Shown: positions 8,546 to 15,786 of the stretch, in pieces
Numbering within the stretch: the stretch's first letter is position 1
Layout: each line of letters begins with the position of its first letter
Origin: an uncultured Porphyromonadaceae bacterium
GTDB lineage: Bacteria; Bacteroidota; Bacteroidia; Bacteroidales; Muribaculaceae
Length of the DNA: 36,953 nt
Direction: 5' to 3'
Assembly (NCBI GenBank): GCA_946410185.1
Contig: CAMJZI010000011.1
Location: 1-36,953 of the forward strand
Position numbers and translations under genes: made by a program
Notes under the pieces: model-generated
Databases searched by the model: none
What the model saw: only the letters and a program-made list of their open reading frames with translations
What the model was told of the DNA's origin: nothing

Positions 8546-8626
8546 AAAAGGAAGACAATAAGCACAACAAATACAAGCAATTCATTTTCAATAGATTGTA
8601 TTTGTTGTATTTATTGCTTTCTTTTT
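8546..8626 (+). terminator. Very long AT-rich hairpin after trpS
   Basis: Arms 8546-8576 and 8596-8626 pair over 31 positions with two mismatches and three G-U pairs. The inner 12 bp (CAACAAATACAA/TTGTATTTGTTG) are perfect; the loop is 19 bases and the 3' arm ends in a T-rich run. It begins 15 bases after the trpS stop and ends 12 bases before the next start. Terminator function is likely, but the stem is far longer than others in the window. Confidence 0.75.
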
Positions 8627-8637
8627 AGTATTAGGCT

Positions 8638-9348
8638 ATGAAAGGCTATATCGAGGACAAGGAATTCGGTAAGATATATGTGGAACTGCGCCGGGGCATG
8701 ACCTCGGTGCGGTTCACTTATCACGCCGACGGTAACCTGCTGATGCGCGCCCCACTGGGCGTGTCGGTGGCCGACTTGCAGCGTATGGTGGACGCCAACC
8801 GCGAGCGATTGCGGCGCTTGCCGCGTCCCGAGGGGGTGACTTTCCATTTCGGGCAGACCATCGAGTGCTACAAGTGCCGCGTCGTCATCGAGCGGCAAAG
8901 CAGGATGCCGGGCTACATCCTCAACCACTGGGAGGGCGATACCCTGCACCTGCAGGTCCACGAGAGCGCCAATCTTGACGATGACACCGTCAAGCGCACC
9001 CTCTCGAGCGTCATCGGACGCGCGATGGAAGTGCAAGCCCACGCCGTCCTGTTACCCCTTGCCCAGCAGGTGGCTGATGAGTTAGGGTTGAAGCCTGCGG
9101 GATTTGAAGTGGGGCGTGGAATGCGCAAGTTGGGGCACTGCACCGCCAAGAAGATCATCCAGCTCTCGCGCAACCTCATGTTCCTGCCCGAGCCGCTCAT
9201 CCGCTACATCATCTGCCACGAGCTGGCCCACCTCACCCACATGAACCATTCCCCGCAATTCCACGCCCTGTGCGACCAGTACTGCGATGGTAAGGAAAAA
9301 GAACTGGAACGCCAACTGCGCCAGTTCCGCTTCCCCATCCTCAAGTAA
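8638..9348 (+). CDS. YgjP-like (DUF45) zinc metallopeptidase
   Basis: A 236-aa cytoplasmic protein of the YgjP/DUF45 (WLM-type) predicted metal-dependent hydrolase family. The zinc-binding motif is 'CHELAHLTHMNHSPQFH', giving HExxH at His194-Glu195-His198 with a further His in 'NHSPQFH'. Just upstream, 'KLGHCTAKKIIQLSRNLMFLP' is the family's usual strand-helix segment ('WGSC..G.I.LN..L' in relatives). The N-terminal half ('MTSVRFTYHADGNLLMRAPL') matches the family's beta-rich region. The start is directly after the trpS hairpin, and no separate promoter is obvious. Substrate and biological role are unknown for the family. Confidence 0.9.
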   Translation: MKGYIEDKEFGKIYVELRRGMTSVRFTYHADGNLLMRAPLGVSVADLQRMVDANRERLRRLPRPEGVTFHFGQTIECYKCRVVIERQSRMPGYILNHWEGDTLHLQVHESANLDDDTVKRTLSSVIGRAMEVQAHAVLLPLAQQVADELGLKPAGFEVGRGMRKLGHCTAKKIIQLSRNLMFLPEPLIRYIICHELAHLTHMNHSPQFHALCDQYCDGKEKELERQLRQFRFPILK

Positions 9349-9411
9349 TTCATAAAACTACGAATTACCGCACTCGAACAGTCCTCAAAGTTGTTAAAGC
9401 CCCAAGAAATT

Positions 9412-9469
9412 CTTGTAAATTTAAAATTCAACTTTAAATTTGCACATAATTACTTGTAAATTTAAAATT
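9412..9469 (+). repeat. 17-bp direct repeat forming tandem promoters
   Basis: CTTGTAAATTTAAAATT occurs at 9412-9428 and again at 9453-9469, offset by 41 bases. Each copy supplies a TTG -33-like element 19-20 bases before a separate -7 box. Confidence 0.8.
9413..9442 (+). promoter_or_regulatory. Distal promoter of the ATPase gene
   Basis: TTG (9413-9415), a 19-base spacer, and TAAATTTG (9435-9442), a perfect TAnnTTTG. Part of the direct-repeat pair. Confidence 0.6.
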
Positions 9470-9484
9470 TCGGTTGTATTTTTG
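9454..9484 (+). promoter_or_regulatory. Proximal promoter of the ATPase gene
   Basis: TTG (9454-9456), a 20-base spacer, and TATTTTTG (9477-9484), 19 bases before the ATG at 9504. Confidence 0.65.
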
Positions 9485-9503
9485 CGATCAAAACAGCAGG
9501 AAT

Positions 9504-10658
9504 ATGATACACCGCATCTTACAAACAACACTGGGCCATTTAGCATCAAAATATCCCGTCATCACATTAACGGGACCTCGTCAGTCAGGAAAATCCACAT
9601 TGCTAAAGCACTCATTTCCTGATTATCAGTACGTTTCGCTTGAAGACTTAGATATGAGGGAATTTGCAACCAATGATCCCCGTGGATTTCTTGCGAACTA
9701 TCCCCGTCGTGTGATACTTGATGAGGTACAACGGGTGCCGTCTTTAATGTCCTACATTCAAACCCATGTGGACGAAGTGGACGAAACAGGCATGTACCTG
9801 CTGGCGGGTTCCCACAATTTCCTGTTGATGGAAAGTGTCAATCAATCATTAGCGGGAAGGACAGCAATTCTCAAAATATTGCCGTTTTCCCGCAAGGAAA
9901 TGCAAAATGGAGGAGTACTTCCCGCTACGATTAACAAGCAAATCTATTATGGTGCTTATCCTCGCCTGTATGATAAAGACTTGCAGCCCGATGAATTCTA
10001 TCCTTATTATATCCAGACCTATGTTGAGCGTGACGTCAGAGCATTGAAAAACATCGGTGACCTGAGTCGTTTCACTCGTTTTATAAAACTGTGTGCTGGT
10101 CGTATCGGGCAACTGCTCAACTTGTCGTCATTGGCGGTGGAATGTGGCATCTCGGTGCCGACTGCCACATCTTGGCTTTCGGTATTGGAGGCCAGTTACA
10201 TCTGTTATCTGCTACGGCCAGATTGGAACAACTTTGCTAAGCGATTGGTGAAATCACCAAAACTGTATTTCTATGATACTGGATTGGCTTGTTCCCTGTT
10301 GGACATCAAATCTCCCGATCAACTTGACTTACATTTTTCTCGTGGGGCATTGTTCGAGAACTTTGTCATCAATGAATTTATCAAAAAGGCATGGAATCAA
10401 GGCCAAGAAGCCGACTTGCGCTTCTGGCGTGACAGTCAAGGCAATGAGGTCGATTTATTAGTCTATGATGGTGATAAACCCTTAGCCTATGAAATCAAAT
10501 CAGGCGAGACATTTCAACCTTCGTTCTTTAAAGGGCTCGTCAAATGGGCTACCATCACTGGTACAGACATCGACCGCCTCCATGTCATATACGGCGGATC
10601 AAACAGCCTAAAAACATCCAATGGCCAACTGATGACCATTGATGACATATCATTATAA
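9504..10658 (+). CDS. AAA_14/DUF4143 ATP-binding protein
   Basis: A 384-aa P-loop ATPase of the AAA_14 plus DUF4143 type, common in Bacteroidota and archaea and of unknown biochemical role. Walker A is 'LTGPRQSGKST' (Lys30). Walker B is 'RVILDEVQRVP' (Asp73-Glu74). A sensor-like 'YLLAGSHNF' follows, then 'LAGRTAILKILPFS'. The C-terminal DUF4143 half contains 'YYIQTYVERDVRALKNIGD' and a restriction-endonuclease-like 'FWRDSQGNEVDLLVYDGDKPLAYEIKSGE' region (D..E.K pattern). ATG 9504 is preferred over an upstream TTG that overlaps the promoter. The gene is visibly more AT-rich than its neighbours, stands alone between hairpins, and has duplicated promoters, all suggesting horizontal acquisition. 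Confidence 0.93.
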   Translation: MIHRILQTTLGHLASKYPVITLTGPRQSGKSTLLKHSFPDYQYVSLEDLDMREFATNDPRGFLANYPRRVILDEVQRVPSLMSYIQTHVDEVDETGMYLLAGSHNFLLMESVNQSLAGRTAILKILPFSRKEMQNGGVLPATINKQIYYGAYPRLYDKDLQPDEFYPYYIQTYVERDVRALKNIGDLSRFTRFIKLCAGRIGQLLNLSSLAVECGISVPTATSWLSVLEASYICYLLRPDWNNFAKRLVKSPKLYFYDTGLACSLLDIKSPDQLDLHFSRGALFENFVINEFIKKAWNQGQEADLRFWRDSQGNEVDLLVYDGDKPLAYEIKSGETFQPSFFKGLVKWATITGTDIDRLHVIYGGSNSLKTSNGQLMTIDDISL

Positions 10659-10692
10659 TCACTATGACTGACATTCATTGAATTGATCAGAA

Positions 10693-10761
10693 AAAACAAT
10701 AAGTACTTTAAGTACAAATTATTAATAATCAGATAATTACACTTAAAGTACTTATTGTTTT
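10693..10761. terminator. 21-bp perfect inverted repeat, bidirectional terminator
   Basis: Arms 10693-10713 and 10741-10761 are perfect reverse complements over 21 bp (AAAACAATAAGTACTTTAAGT and its complement), separated by a 27-base AT-rich loop. Each strand ends in a run of T. It lies between the convergent ATPase and DUF2027-Smr genes, so it can end both transcripts. Confidence 0.85.
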
Positions 10762-10800
10762 CCTTTTAATTATTCAGCGTGTGCTGTCTTCGTTTTGGGG

Positions 10801-11877
10801 TTAGTGGATGGTAATCTGGGTGGCGCCGAAGCCGTACTCGCGGAAGCTGGCGTCCTGGGCCGTGCAACGCGGGTAGCGGCGCTTGAGCTCGCTGAGCAGG
10901 TGCTGACGCAGTTTGCCCTCGCCCTTGCCGTGAATGAAGACAATGCGCTGGCCGTGCTTGTTGATGTTGGCGTCCATCACCTCGCGGAACTTGTCCATCT
11001 GGTACTCCAGGATGGCGCCCGGCGTCATGCCGTTGAGGTTGTCGAGCAGCGACGTGATGTGCAGGTCCTGGACGATGATGCCGTTGGGGTCGGTCTTCTT
11101 CTGGACCGGCTTGCGCTGGGGGCGGTCCATGCGTTTCTTTTCCTTCATGGCGCGCTCAAGTTCGCCGCTGTCGATGCGCATCTGGCGGGCAGGGCGGTCG
11201 TTGGTGACAATCTCCACGGCAATGACCGGCACTTCAAAGTATGGGTTCTCGTGGAAACAGTGCACCTTGTAGAACTTGGTCACATCGAGGCGCTGCTCGA
11301 CAAGGGCGGGATTCTTCAACTTGAAACCCTTGCCCTGCTTGAAGGCGACATACTGCACAGCGATGTGGGTCATGTCGTTGAGGTCATCGTGACCGAACTC
11401 CTCGAGTTCCACCTGGATGTTGGGCTCGACGATGCCGTGGTAGCGGGTCTTCCACTCGCCGTCACCGTCGCCGCGGGTCATGTAGGTGAAATACAGGAAA
11501 TAGTTGCTGTCATTGACCAGCGTGGCATAGAACGTGGTCGTGTTCAAGTGCTTGATCTCGCGGGCCTCATAGCCCAGCACCACGTTGAGCACCTCGCCCT
11601 CGGGGGTCTCCTCGATGGGCAGGATGGGCTCGGGCACAGGCTGTGGCCTGGGGGCGGGCTTGTCGGGCTCCACCTGGCGGGTGCGGATGTCCAGCGGGCG
11701 CTCATAGGCCGACGCCTTGGTGCCGGCCTGCCCCACGACGACCAATTCCTTTTCCAGCGCGGGGCGCTCAAATCCGTCCTGATCCTCCACATAGACGGTC
11801 TTGCCGTCAATTCTAGCCACACGGCCGCCTCCCACGTCATTGAGAAAGCGCACGATATCGTTAACTTTTACATTCAT
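10801..11877 (-). CDS. DUF2027 protein with C-terminal Smr domain
   Basis: A 358-aa Bacteroidota protein. The N-terminus ('NDIVRFLNDVGGGRVARIDG', residues ~5-50) is a small beta-barrel-like segment, followed by a Pro-rich linker (~75-105) and the DUF2027 beta-rich region (~110-230). Residues ~235-262 are very basic (KKKRMDRPQRKPVQKK). The C-terminal Smr domain (~271-358) has the two family signatures 'DLHI' and 'HGKGEGKLR' (His316). Smr domains of MutS2-like proteins bind or nick nucleic acid, and some act in ribosome rescue, so a nucleic-acid role is inferred. A consensus promoter lies 30 bases before the ATG, and the gene ends at the shared 10693-10761 terminator. Confidence 0.9.
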   Translation of the reverse strand: MNVKVNDIVRFLNDVGGGRVARIDGKTVYVEDQDGFERPALEKELVVVGQAGTKASAYERPLDIRTRQVEPDKPAPRPQPVPEPILPIEETPEGEVLNVVLGYEAREIKHLNTTTFYATLVNDSNYFLYFTYMTRGDGDGEWKTRYHGIVEPNIQVELEEFGHDDLNDMTHIAVQYVAFKQGKGFKLKNPALVEQRLDVTKFYKVHCFHENPYFEVPVIAVEIVTNDRPARQMRIDSGELERAMKEKKRMDRPQRKPVQKKTDPNGIIVQDLHITSLLDNLNGMTPGAILEYQMDKFREVMDANINKHGQRIVFIHGKGEGKLRQHLLSELKRRYPRCTAQDASFREYGFGATQITIH

Positions 11878-11906
11878 GATTCTGAGTCTTTTTTATTTTT
11901 AGGCTG

Positions 11907-11938
11907 CAAAGTTACAAAATCGCGACCACGCCACCAAA
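11907..11938 (-). promoter_or_regulatory. Promoter of DUF2027-Smr gene
   Basis: On the minus strand TTTG (11938-11935), exactly 20 bases, then TAACTTTG (11914-11907): a full match to the Bacteroidota consensus, 30 bases before the ATG. Confidence 0.82.
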
Positions 11939-11969
11939 CCATTGCTGATATCCGTGTTTTTCCCGTGAC

Positions 11970-12018
11970 TAAAAAACAAAAAAAGAGTCATCGCCGACCA
12001 GTAATAGCCGGCGATGAC
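11970..12018 (-). terminator. Terminator of the cyd-lipoprotein transcript
   Basis: GTCATCGCCG (11987-11996) and CGGCGATGAC (12009-12018) form a 10-bp perfect stem with a 12-base loop. On the minus strand it is followed by a T-rich tract (complement of 11970-11986). It lies about 100 bases beyond the lipoprotein stop codon. Confidence 0.85.
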
Positions 12019-12118
12019 CCAGCGCTTGCTAAAGCAGCATGTTTTCTAGCCTTGAATGCTCAAACAGCGGTTATTAGCCATTGATTGTGGAACGCTTCCT
12101 GCGCATGAACGGTAATCA

Positions 12119-12535
12119 CTAGGAATTCCAACCGTCCTCCCAACCTTTCATATAATACTCCTGAAGTGCCTTCTCATAGACCGCCTTTGCCTCATCATTA
12201 TTAGGGGTGCCATAATAAATATTCCACTGTTCCTTGAAATTGGATTCGGCGCCTTCTAATAACTTTTCCTTTGAGTACTTATTTGGCGATTTATCATACA
12301 ATGACTTTTTGGATTTACCCGTTGAGACACCTTCTTTGTACATTCTTTTCATCACCATTTTGACGTCAAAAGTGCCCTTGGACGTTGTTACGGCAGCAGG
12401 CAAAACTGTGGCTTTGGTCTCAACCTGTTCGGTACTCGCCTGTTCAACATTTTCATTCGTTGCCGTATTTCCGCAACTGCTTATGACAGCAACTGAACCG
12501 ACTACCAATACTAATGAAATAAATATCTTTCTCAT
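12119..12535 (-). CDS. Small hypothetical lipoprotein
   Basis: A 138-aa predicted lipoprotein that I do not recognise. The signal sequence 'KIFISLVLVVGSVAVISSC' ends in the lipobox ISSC (Cys21), followed by a Thr/Glu/Val-rich linker to about residue 55. The C-terminal part is charged and probably helical ('KEKLLEGAESNFKEQWNIYY', 'AVYEKALQEYYMKGWEDGW'). It lies 40 bases downstream of cydB on the same strand and shares the terminator at 11970-12018, so it is probably co-transcribed with the oxidase genes. A weak box (TAAGTTTA) in the gap might give it its own promoter. Confidence 0.8.
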   Translation of the reverse strand: MRKIFISLVLVVGSVAVISSCGNTATNENVEQASTEQVETKATVLPAAVTTSKGTFDVKMVMKRMYKEGVSTGKSKKSLYDKSPNKYSKEKLLEGAESNFKEQWNIYYGTPNNDEAKAVYEKALQEYYMKGWEDGWNS

Positions 12536-12575
12536 TCTATCTATAAACTTATGTTCGCTCTTGATTGAGGGATTT

Positions 12576-13715
12576 TTAATACTTGTGGTCGGTGTTGTTG
12601 AGTTCGTCGCTGGTGAGTTTCTTGTGGTCCATCTTGTACCAGCAGTAGGCGATGTAGGCCAACACGAAGGGCACGAGGATCGACACGACGCTCATCACGG
12701 TGAGGGTGAACTCGCTTGATGAGCTGTTGCGCAGCGTGAGCGAACTCTGCACGTCGAGCAGCGAGGGCAGGTAGGCCGTGTTGTTGTAGCCAACGACCCA
12801 GAAGAGGGTCATCACCACTAGCACGGTGCCGATGCCTGCGGGCCAGATGCCCTGCTTGTAGTCGCTCTTCAACAGCGTCTTGCCGACACCGAACAGCACC
12901 ATCACCACGCCCAGCAGCAGGATCACAAGCGTCCACCACATCGACAAATAGTTGTTCAAATACTTATAGGGTACCCACTGGGCATTGCCGCCGTCGTCAT
13001 AGCCAACACCTGGAGAGGTAAGGATAACCACCACTACTGCGACAAACAACGGCACGAACACACCAGCATTGACCAGTAACAGGTGGCGCTGGCTGGCATT
13101 GACCTCGTCGTCGTCGATGTTGTTGATGAAGTAGAGCGATGCCAGCGTGCGTGCCAGGAAAAATACCATCACACCGAACAGCAGGCACTTCCAGCAGGCG
13201 ATGGCCTCCAGACCGTGCTGCGGTCCCCACTGCGAGATGCTTGAGGACTGCACGTTGAGGATGTTGCTCTTGGTCACCGTGAACTCGGCGCCAAAGAACA
13301 TCGTTGCCACGGCCACACCCAGCAGGACGGGTCCCACAATGCCGTTGATCAGCAGCAGCGTGTCATAGAAGCGTGAACCGTAGATGTTGCCCGGCTTGGA
13401 GCGATACTCGTAACTGATGGCCTGGATGACAAAACTGAACAGGATGAGCATCCACAGCCAGTAGGCACCACCAAAGCTGGTGCTATAGAACAGCGGGAAC
13501 GAAGCGAAGAAGGCTCCACCGAAAGTCACCAGCGTGGTGTAGGTCAACTCCCACTTGCGGCCCATAGAGTTGATGAGCAATGCACGCTTGTCGGGCTTGG
13601 TGTAGTGGATGAGCATCGACTGGCCGCCCTGCACCATGAGCAGGAACACCAGCAGTGCCCCCAGTACCGACATGATGAGCCACCAGTAATTCTGTAACAG
13701 ATTATAAGTAGTCAT
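12576..13715 (-). CDS. cydB: Cytochrome bd ubiquinol oxidase subunit II
   Basis: Membrane subunit of the bd-type quinol:O2 oxidoreductase, a high-affinity oxygen-scavenging terminal oxidase used by Bacteroidales for nanaerobic growth. The 379-aa protein has eight or nine hydrophobic helices, beginning 'WWLIMSVLGALLVFLLMVQG'. Conserved CydB segments include 'MVQGGQSMLIHYTKPDKRAL' and 'GRKWELTYTTLVTFGGAFFA', 'FSFVIQAISYEYRSKPGN' and 'DTLLLINGIVGPVLLGVAVA'. Length fits the family. It follows cydA by 22 bases on the same strand. Confidence 0.95.
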   Translation of the reverse strand: MTTYNLLQNYWWLIMSVLGALLVFLLMVQGGQSMLIHYTKPDKRALLINSMGRKWELTYTTLVTFGGAFFASFPLFYSTSFGGAYWLWMLILFSFVIQAISYEYRSKPGNIYGSRFYDTLLLINGIVGPVLLGVAVATMFFGAEFTVTKSNILNVQSSSISQWGPQHGLEAIACWKCLLFGVMVFFLARTLASLYFINNIDDDEVNASQRHLLLVNAGVFVPLFVAVVVVILTSPGVGYDDGGNAQWVPYKYLNNYLSMWWTLVILLLGVVMVLFGVGKTLLKSDYKQGIWPAGIGTVLVVMTLFWVVGYNNTAYLPSLLDVQSSLTLRNSSSSEFTLTVMSVVSILVPFVLAYIAYCWYKMDHKKLTSDELNNTDHKY

Positions 13716-13737
13716 GACTTGGTTCCTCCTTCCTTGA

Positions 13738-15315
13738 TTAATCGTTAACGGTGTCTAAGTTGGTCTGCGACTTCTTGGAAATCTGCTTGCAGATGATGCC
13801 GATGTCGGCAATCAGCAAGGCCGTGAAAACCACGGCAAAGATCCAGAAGGTGATCTGCACATAGCTGGCGCTCAGGTCGCTGATGGCCACCTTGTTAGGC
13901 ATCAAGTCCTGGATGGTCCACGGCTGGCGGCCCACCTCGGCGACAATCCATCCGCTGGCGCTGCACAGGTAGGTCAACGGCACGGTGATGATGGCCAGGA
14001 TGTGCCACCACTTGGCCCACTTGGCCTTGTTCAGGATATCGGGCTTGTAAACGAAGAACAGTGCCAGCAACAGGAACAGCAGCAAGTAACCGCCCACGGT
14101 CACCATAAAGTGGAAAGTGTAGAAGGTCAGGGGCACATTGGGGATGGCCTCCTCGGGTTTGTCCAGATAGGCATAGCCGAAGTTCTTGAAATCAGCGTTA
14201 ATCGCACTCTTGAGGCTGTCCTGCAGGGTCGTGTTACCGCTGGTCATCTCGGCACTGTATTGCGCCATCATCTCTTGCAATTGCTTGCCGCGCGCCATGC
14301 GCTCGGCATAGGAGACTGTGTTGATCTCGTTGCCCTCGTTGTCATAGGTCACGCCATTGATGATGTCCTCGATGCCGGGGACAAATGCCTTGAAATCGTG
14401 GGTGGCGAGGAACGACAAGCCGTAGGGGATGCTGATGTCGAACAGGTAAGGATCCCGGTCGTCAAATGCCTGCTTGGACGGGTTAAGGATGCCGAAGGCC
14501 ACTATCGACTGCTCATGGTTACCCTTGTACAGGCCCTCCATCGCTGCCAGTTTCATGGGCTGGTATTTTGCCACGGTCACGGCGCTCGAGTCACCAGTAA
14601 TCATCGTCAGCACAATGCCGATGACGCCCACCCAGGCCCCCACCTTGAGGCTGCGCCAGCAATGATCCAGGTTGCGCTTCTTGAGCATCATCCAGCCACA
14701 CACGCCGCACACAAACACGCCTCCCAGCGTCCAGGCACTCAGCACCGTGTGGAAGAACTTGCTGATGGCCATCGGGGAGAGCGCCACAGCGGCAAAACTC
14801 GTCATCTCGTTGCGCATCGTGGCCGGATTAAACTCGCAGCCGGTGGGATATTGCATCCATGCGTTGGCCACCAGAATCCACAATGCCGACAGACTGGCGC
14901 CGATAGCCGTAAGCCAGGTGGCAGCCAGGTGGAACTTGGGGCTCACCTTCTTCCAGCCAAAGAACATCACAGCGATGAACGTCGATTCCATGAAGAAGGC
15001 CAGGATACCCTCCACCGCCAGCGGAGCTCCGAAGATGTCACCCACAAACCAGCTGTAATTGGACCAGTTGGTACCGAACTCAAACTCCAGGATGATACCC
15101 GTGGCCACGCCGATGGCGAAGTTCACCCCGAAGATGGTCATCCAAAACTTAGTTGTCGCCAGCCATTTCTCGCTCTTGGTCTTTAGGTAGATCGTCTCCA
15201 TCACGGCAACGATGATGCCCAATCCCAGCGTTAACGGCACGAACAGCCAATGGTAGATAGCCGTCAAAGCAAATTGCGCTCGCGACCAGTCAACTACATT
15301 GATTAATTCTTCCAT
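13738..15315 (-). CDS. cydA: Cytochrome bd ubiquinol oxidase subunit I
   Basis: Heme-bearing subunit that oxidises quinol and reduces O2 to water. The 525-aa protein retains expected ligands: a His in 'LTAIYHWLFVPLTLGLG' (His22, heme b595/d side), a His in 'ISKFFHTVLSAWTLGG' (the equivalent of E. coli His186, heme b558), and a Met in 'FYTFHFMVTVGGYLLL' (the equivalent of Met393). The periplasmic Q-loop between 'YQPMKLAAMEGLY' and 'VPLTFYTF' is roughly 150 residues long. About nine membrane helices are visible. It lies in the order DUF4492, cydA, cydB, transcribed from the promoter at 15621-15651. Confidence 0.97.
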   Translation of the reverse strand: MEELINVVDWSRAQFALTAIYHWLFVPLTLGLGIIVAVMETIYLKTKSEKWLATTKFWMTIFGVNFAIGVATGIILEFEFGTNWSNYSWFVGDIFGAPLAVEGILAFFMESTFIAVMFFGWKKVSPKFHLAATWLTAIGASLSALWILVANAWMQYPTGCEFNPATMRNEMTSFAAVALSPMAISKFFHTVLSAWTLGGVFVCGVCGWMMLKKRNLDHCWRSLKVGAWVGVIGIVLTMITGDSSAVTVAKYQPMKLAAMEGLYKGNHEQSIVAFGILNPSKQAFDDRDPYLFDISIPYGLSFLATHDFKAFVPGIEDIINGVTYDNEGNEINTVSYAERMARGKQLQEMMAQYSAEMTSGNTTLQDSLKSAINADFKNFGYAYLDKPEEAIPNVPLTFYTFHFMVTVGGYLLLFLLLALFFVYKPDILNKAKWAKWWHILAIITVPLTYLCSASGWIVAEVGRQPWTIQDLMPNKVAISDLSASYVQITFWIFAVVFTALLIADIGIICKQISKKSQTNLDTVND

Positions 15316-15353
15316 ATCTTTATCGTTTTAAGTGGTGAGTTTTAGTATGATTT

Positions 15354-15590
15354 CTATCGTCCATCCATGAGTTGATGGCGCACATATTCGGTTTTCTCCT
15401 GATCGGTGTCGCACTTGGTGCTCAAGAAATCAGGGAAAAATATCATCTTGATAATGAGAAAGAAGATAAACAGCTTGATGCCGATAATGAGCCACAAGGT
15501 CTTGCCCACAGTCATGCTGCGGAACCCATCATAGTACAGGTGGAAAACACGCGACCAGAATCTTTGCTTGTTCTCTTGAATGTCACTCAT
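15354..15590 (-). CDS. DUF4492 small membrane protein (cytochrome bd accessory)
   Basis: A 78-aa protein with one membrane segment ('LWLIIGIKLFIFFLIIKMIF', residues ~33-52). The N-terminus ('QRFWSRVFHLYYDGFRSMTV') matches Bacteroidota DUF4492. These small proteins are encoded just before cydA, and by analogy with CydX/CydS they may be a small oxidase subunit; that role is inferred. It is the first gene of the cyd operon, 31 bases downstream of a consensus promoter and 38 bases before cydA. Confidence 0.88.
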   Translation of the reverse strand: MSDIQENKQRFWSRVFHLYYDGFRSMTVGKTLWLIIGIKLFIFFLIIKMIFFPDFLSTKCDTDQEKTEYVRHQLMDGR

Positions 15591-15620
15591 GGCGAGAGGG
15601 GTTGAGAGTTAAACAATCCA

Positions 15621-15651
15621 CAAATTTAGCAATAAAATTCAAGTTCACAAA
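15621..15651 (-). promoter_or_regulatory. cyd operon promoter
   Basis: Minus-strand TTTG (15651-15648), a 19-base spacer and TAAATTTG (15628-15621), a full consensus match, 31 bases before the DUF4492 ATG. Confidence 0.82.
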
Positions 15652-15709
15652 TATTATCCGCACATTTCTTTCATTTTTACCAAAAATCGACAAAACATCT
15701 GCCAATAAT

Positions 15710-15740
15710 TTTGAAAAACGAGGCATTTTCTTTACATTTG
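15710..15740 (+). promoter_or_regulatory. Promoter of the 1220-aa LRR gene
   Basis: TTTG (15710-15713), a 19-base spacer and TACATTTG (15733-15740), a full consensus match, 46 bases before the ATG at 15787. Confidence 0.82.
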
Positions 15741-15786
15741 CAGCATCCTCTGGAAAATAATTATTCATCACTAAAATATCACGCTT

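Noticed and set aside
9474-9503. TTG start for the ATPase ten codons upstream of the ATG
   Set aside because: It overlaps the proximal promoter -7 box and adds no conserved residues.
10795-12084. Long open frame on the plus strand opposite the DUF2027-Smr gene (about 430 codons)
   Set aside because: It is a shadow of the real gene: composition is dominated by Leu, Val, Ala, His, Gly and Asp from GC-rich antisense codons, with no recognisable motif.
14002-15186. Long plus-strand open frame opposite cydA
   Set aside because: Antisense shadow of a clearly conserved oxidase subunit; His/Gln/Gly-rich and without motifs.
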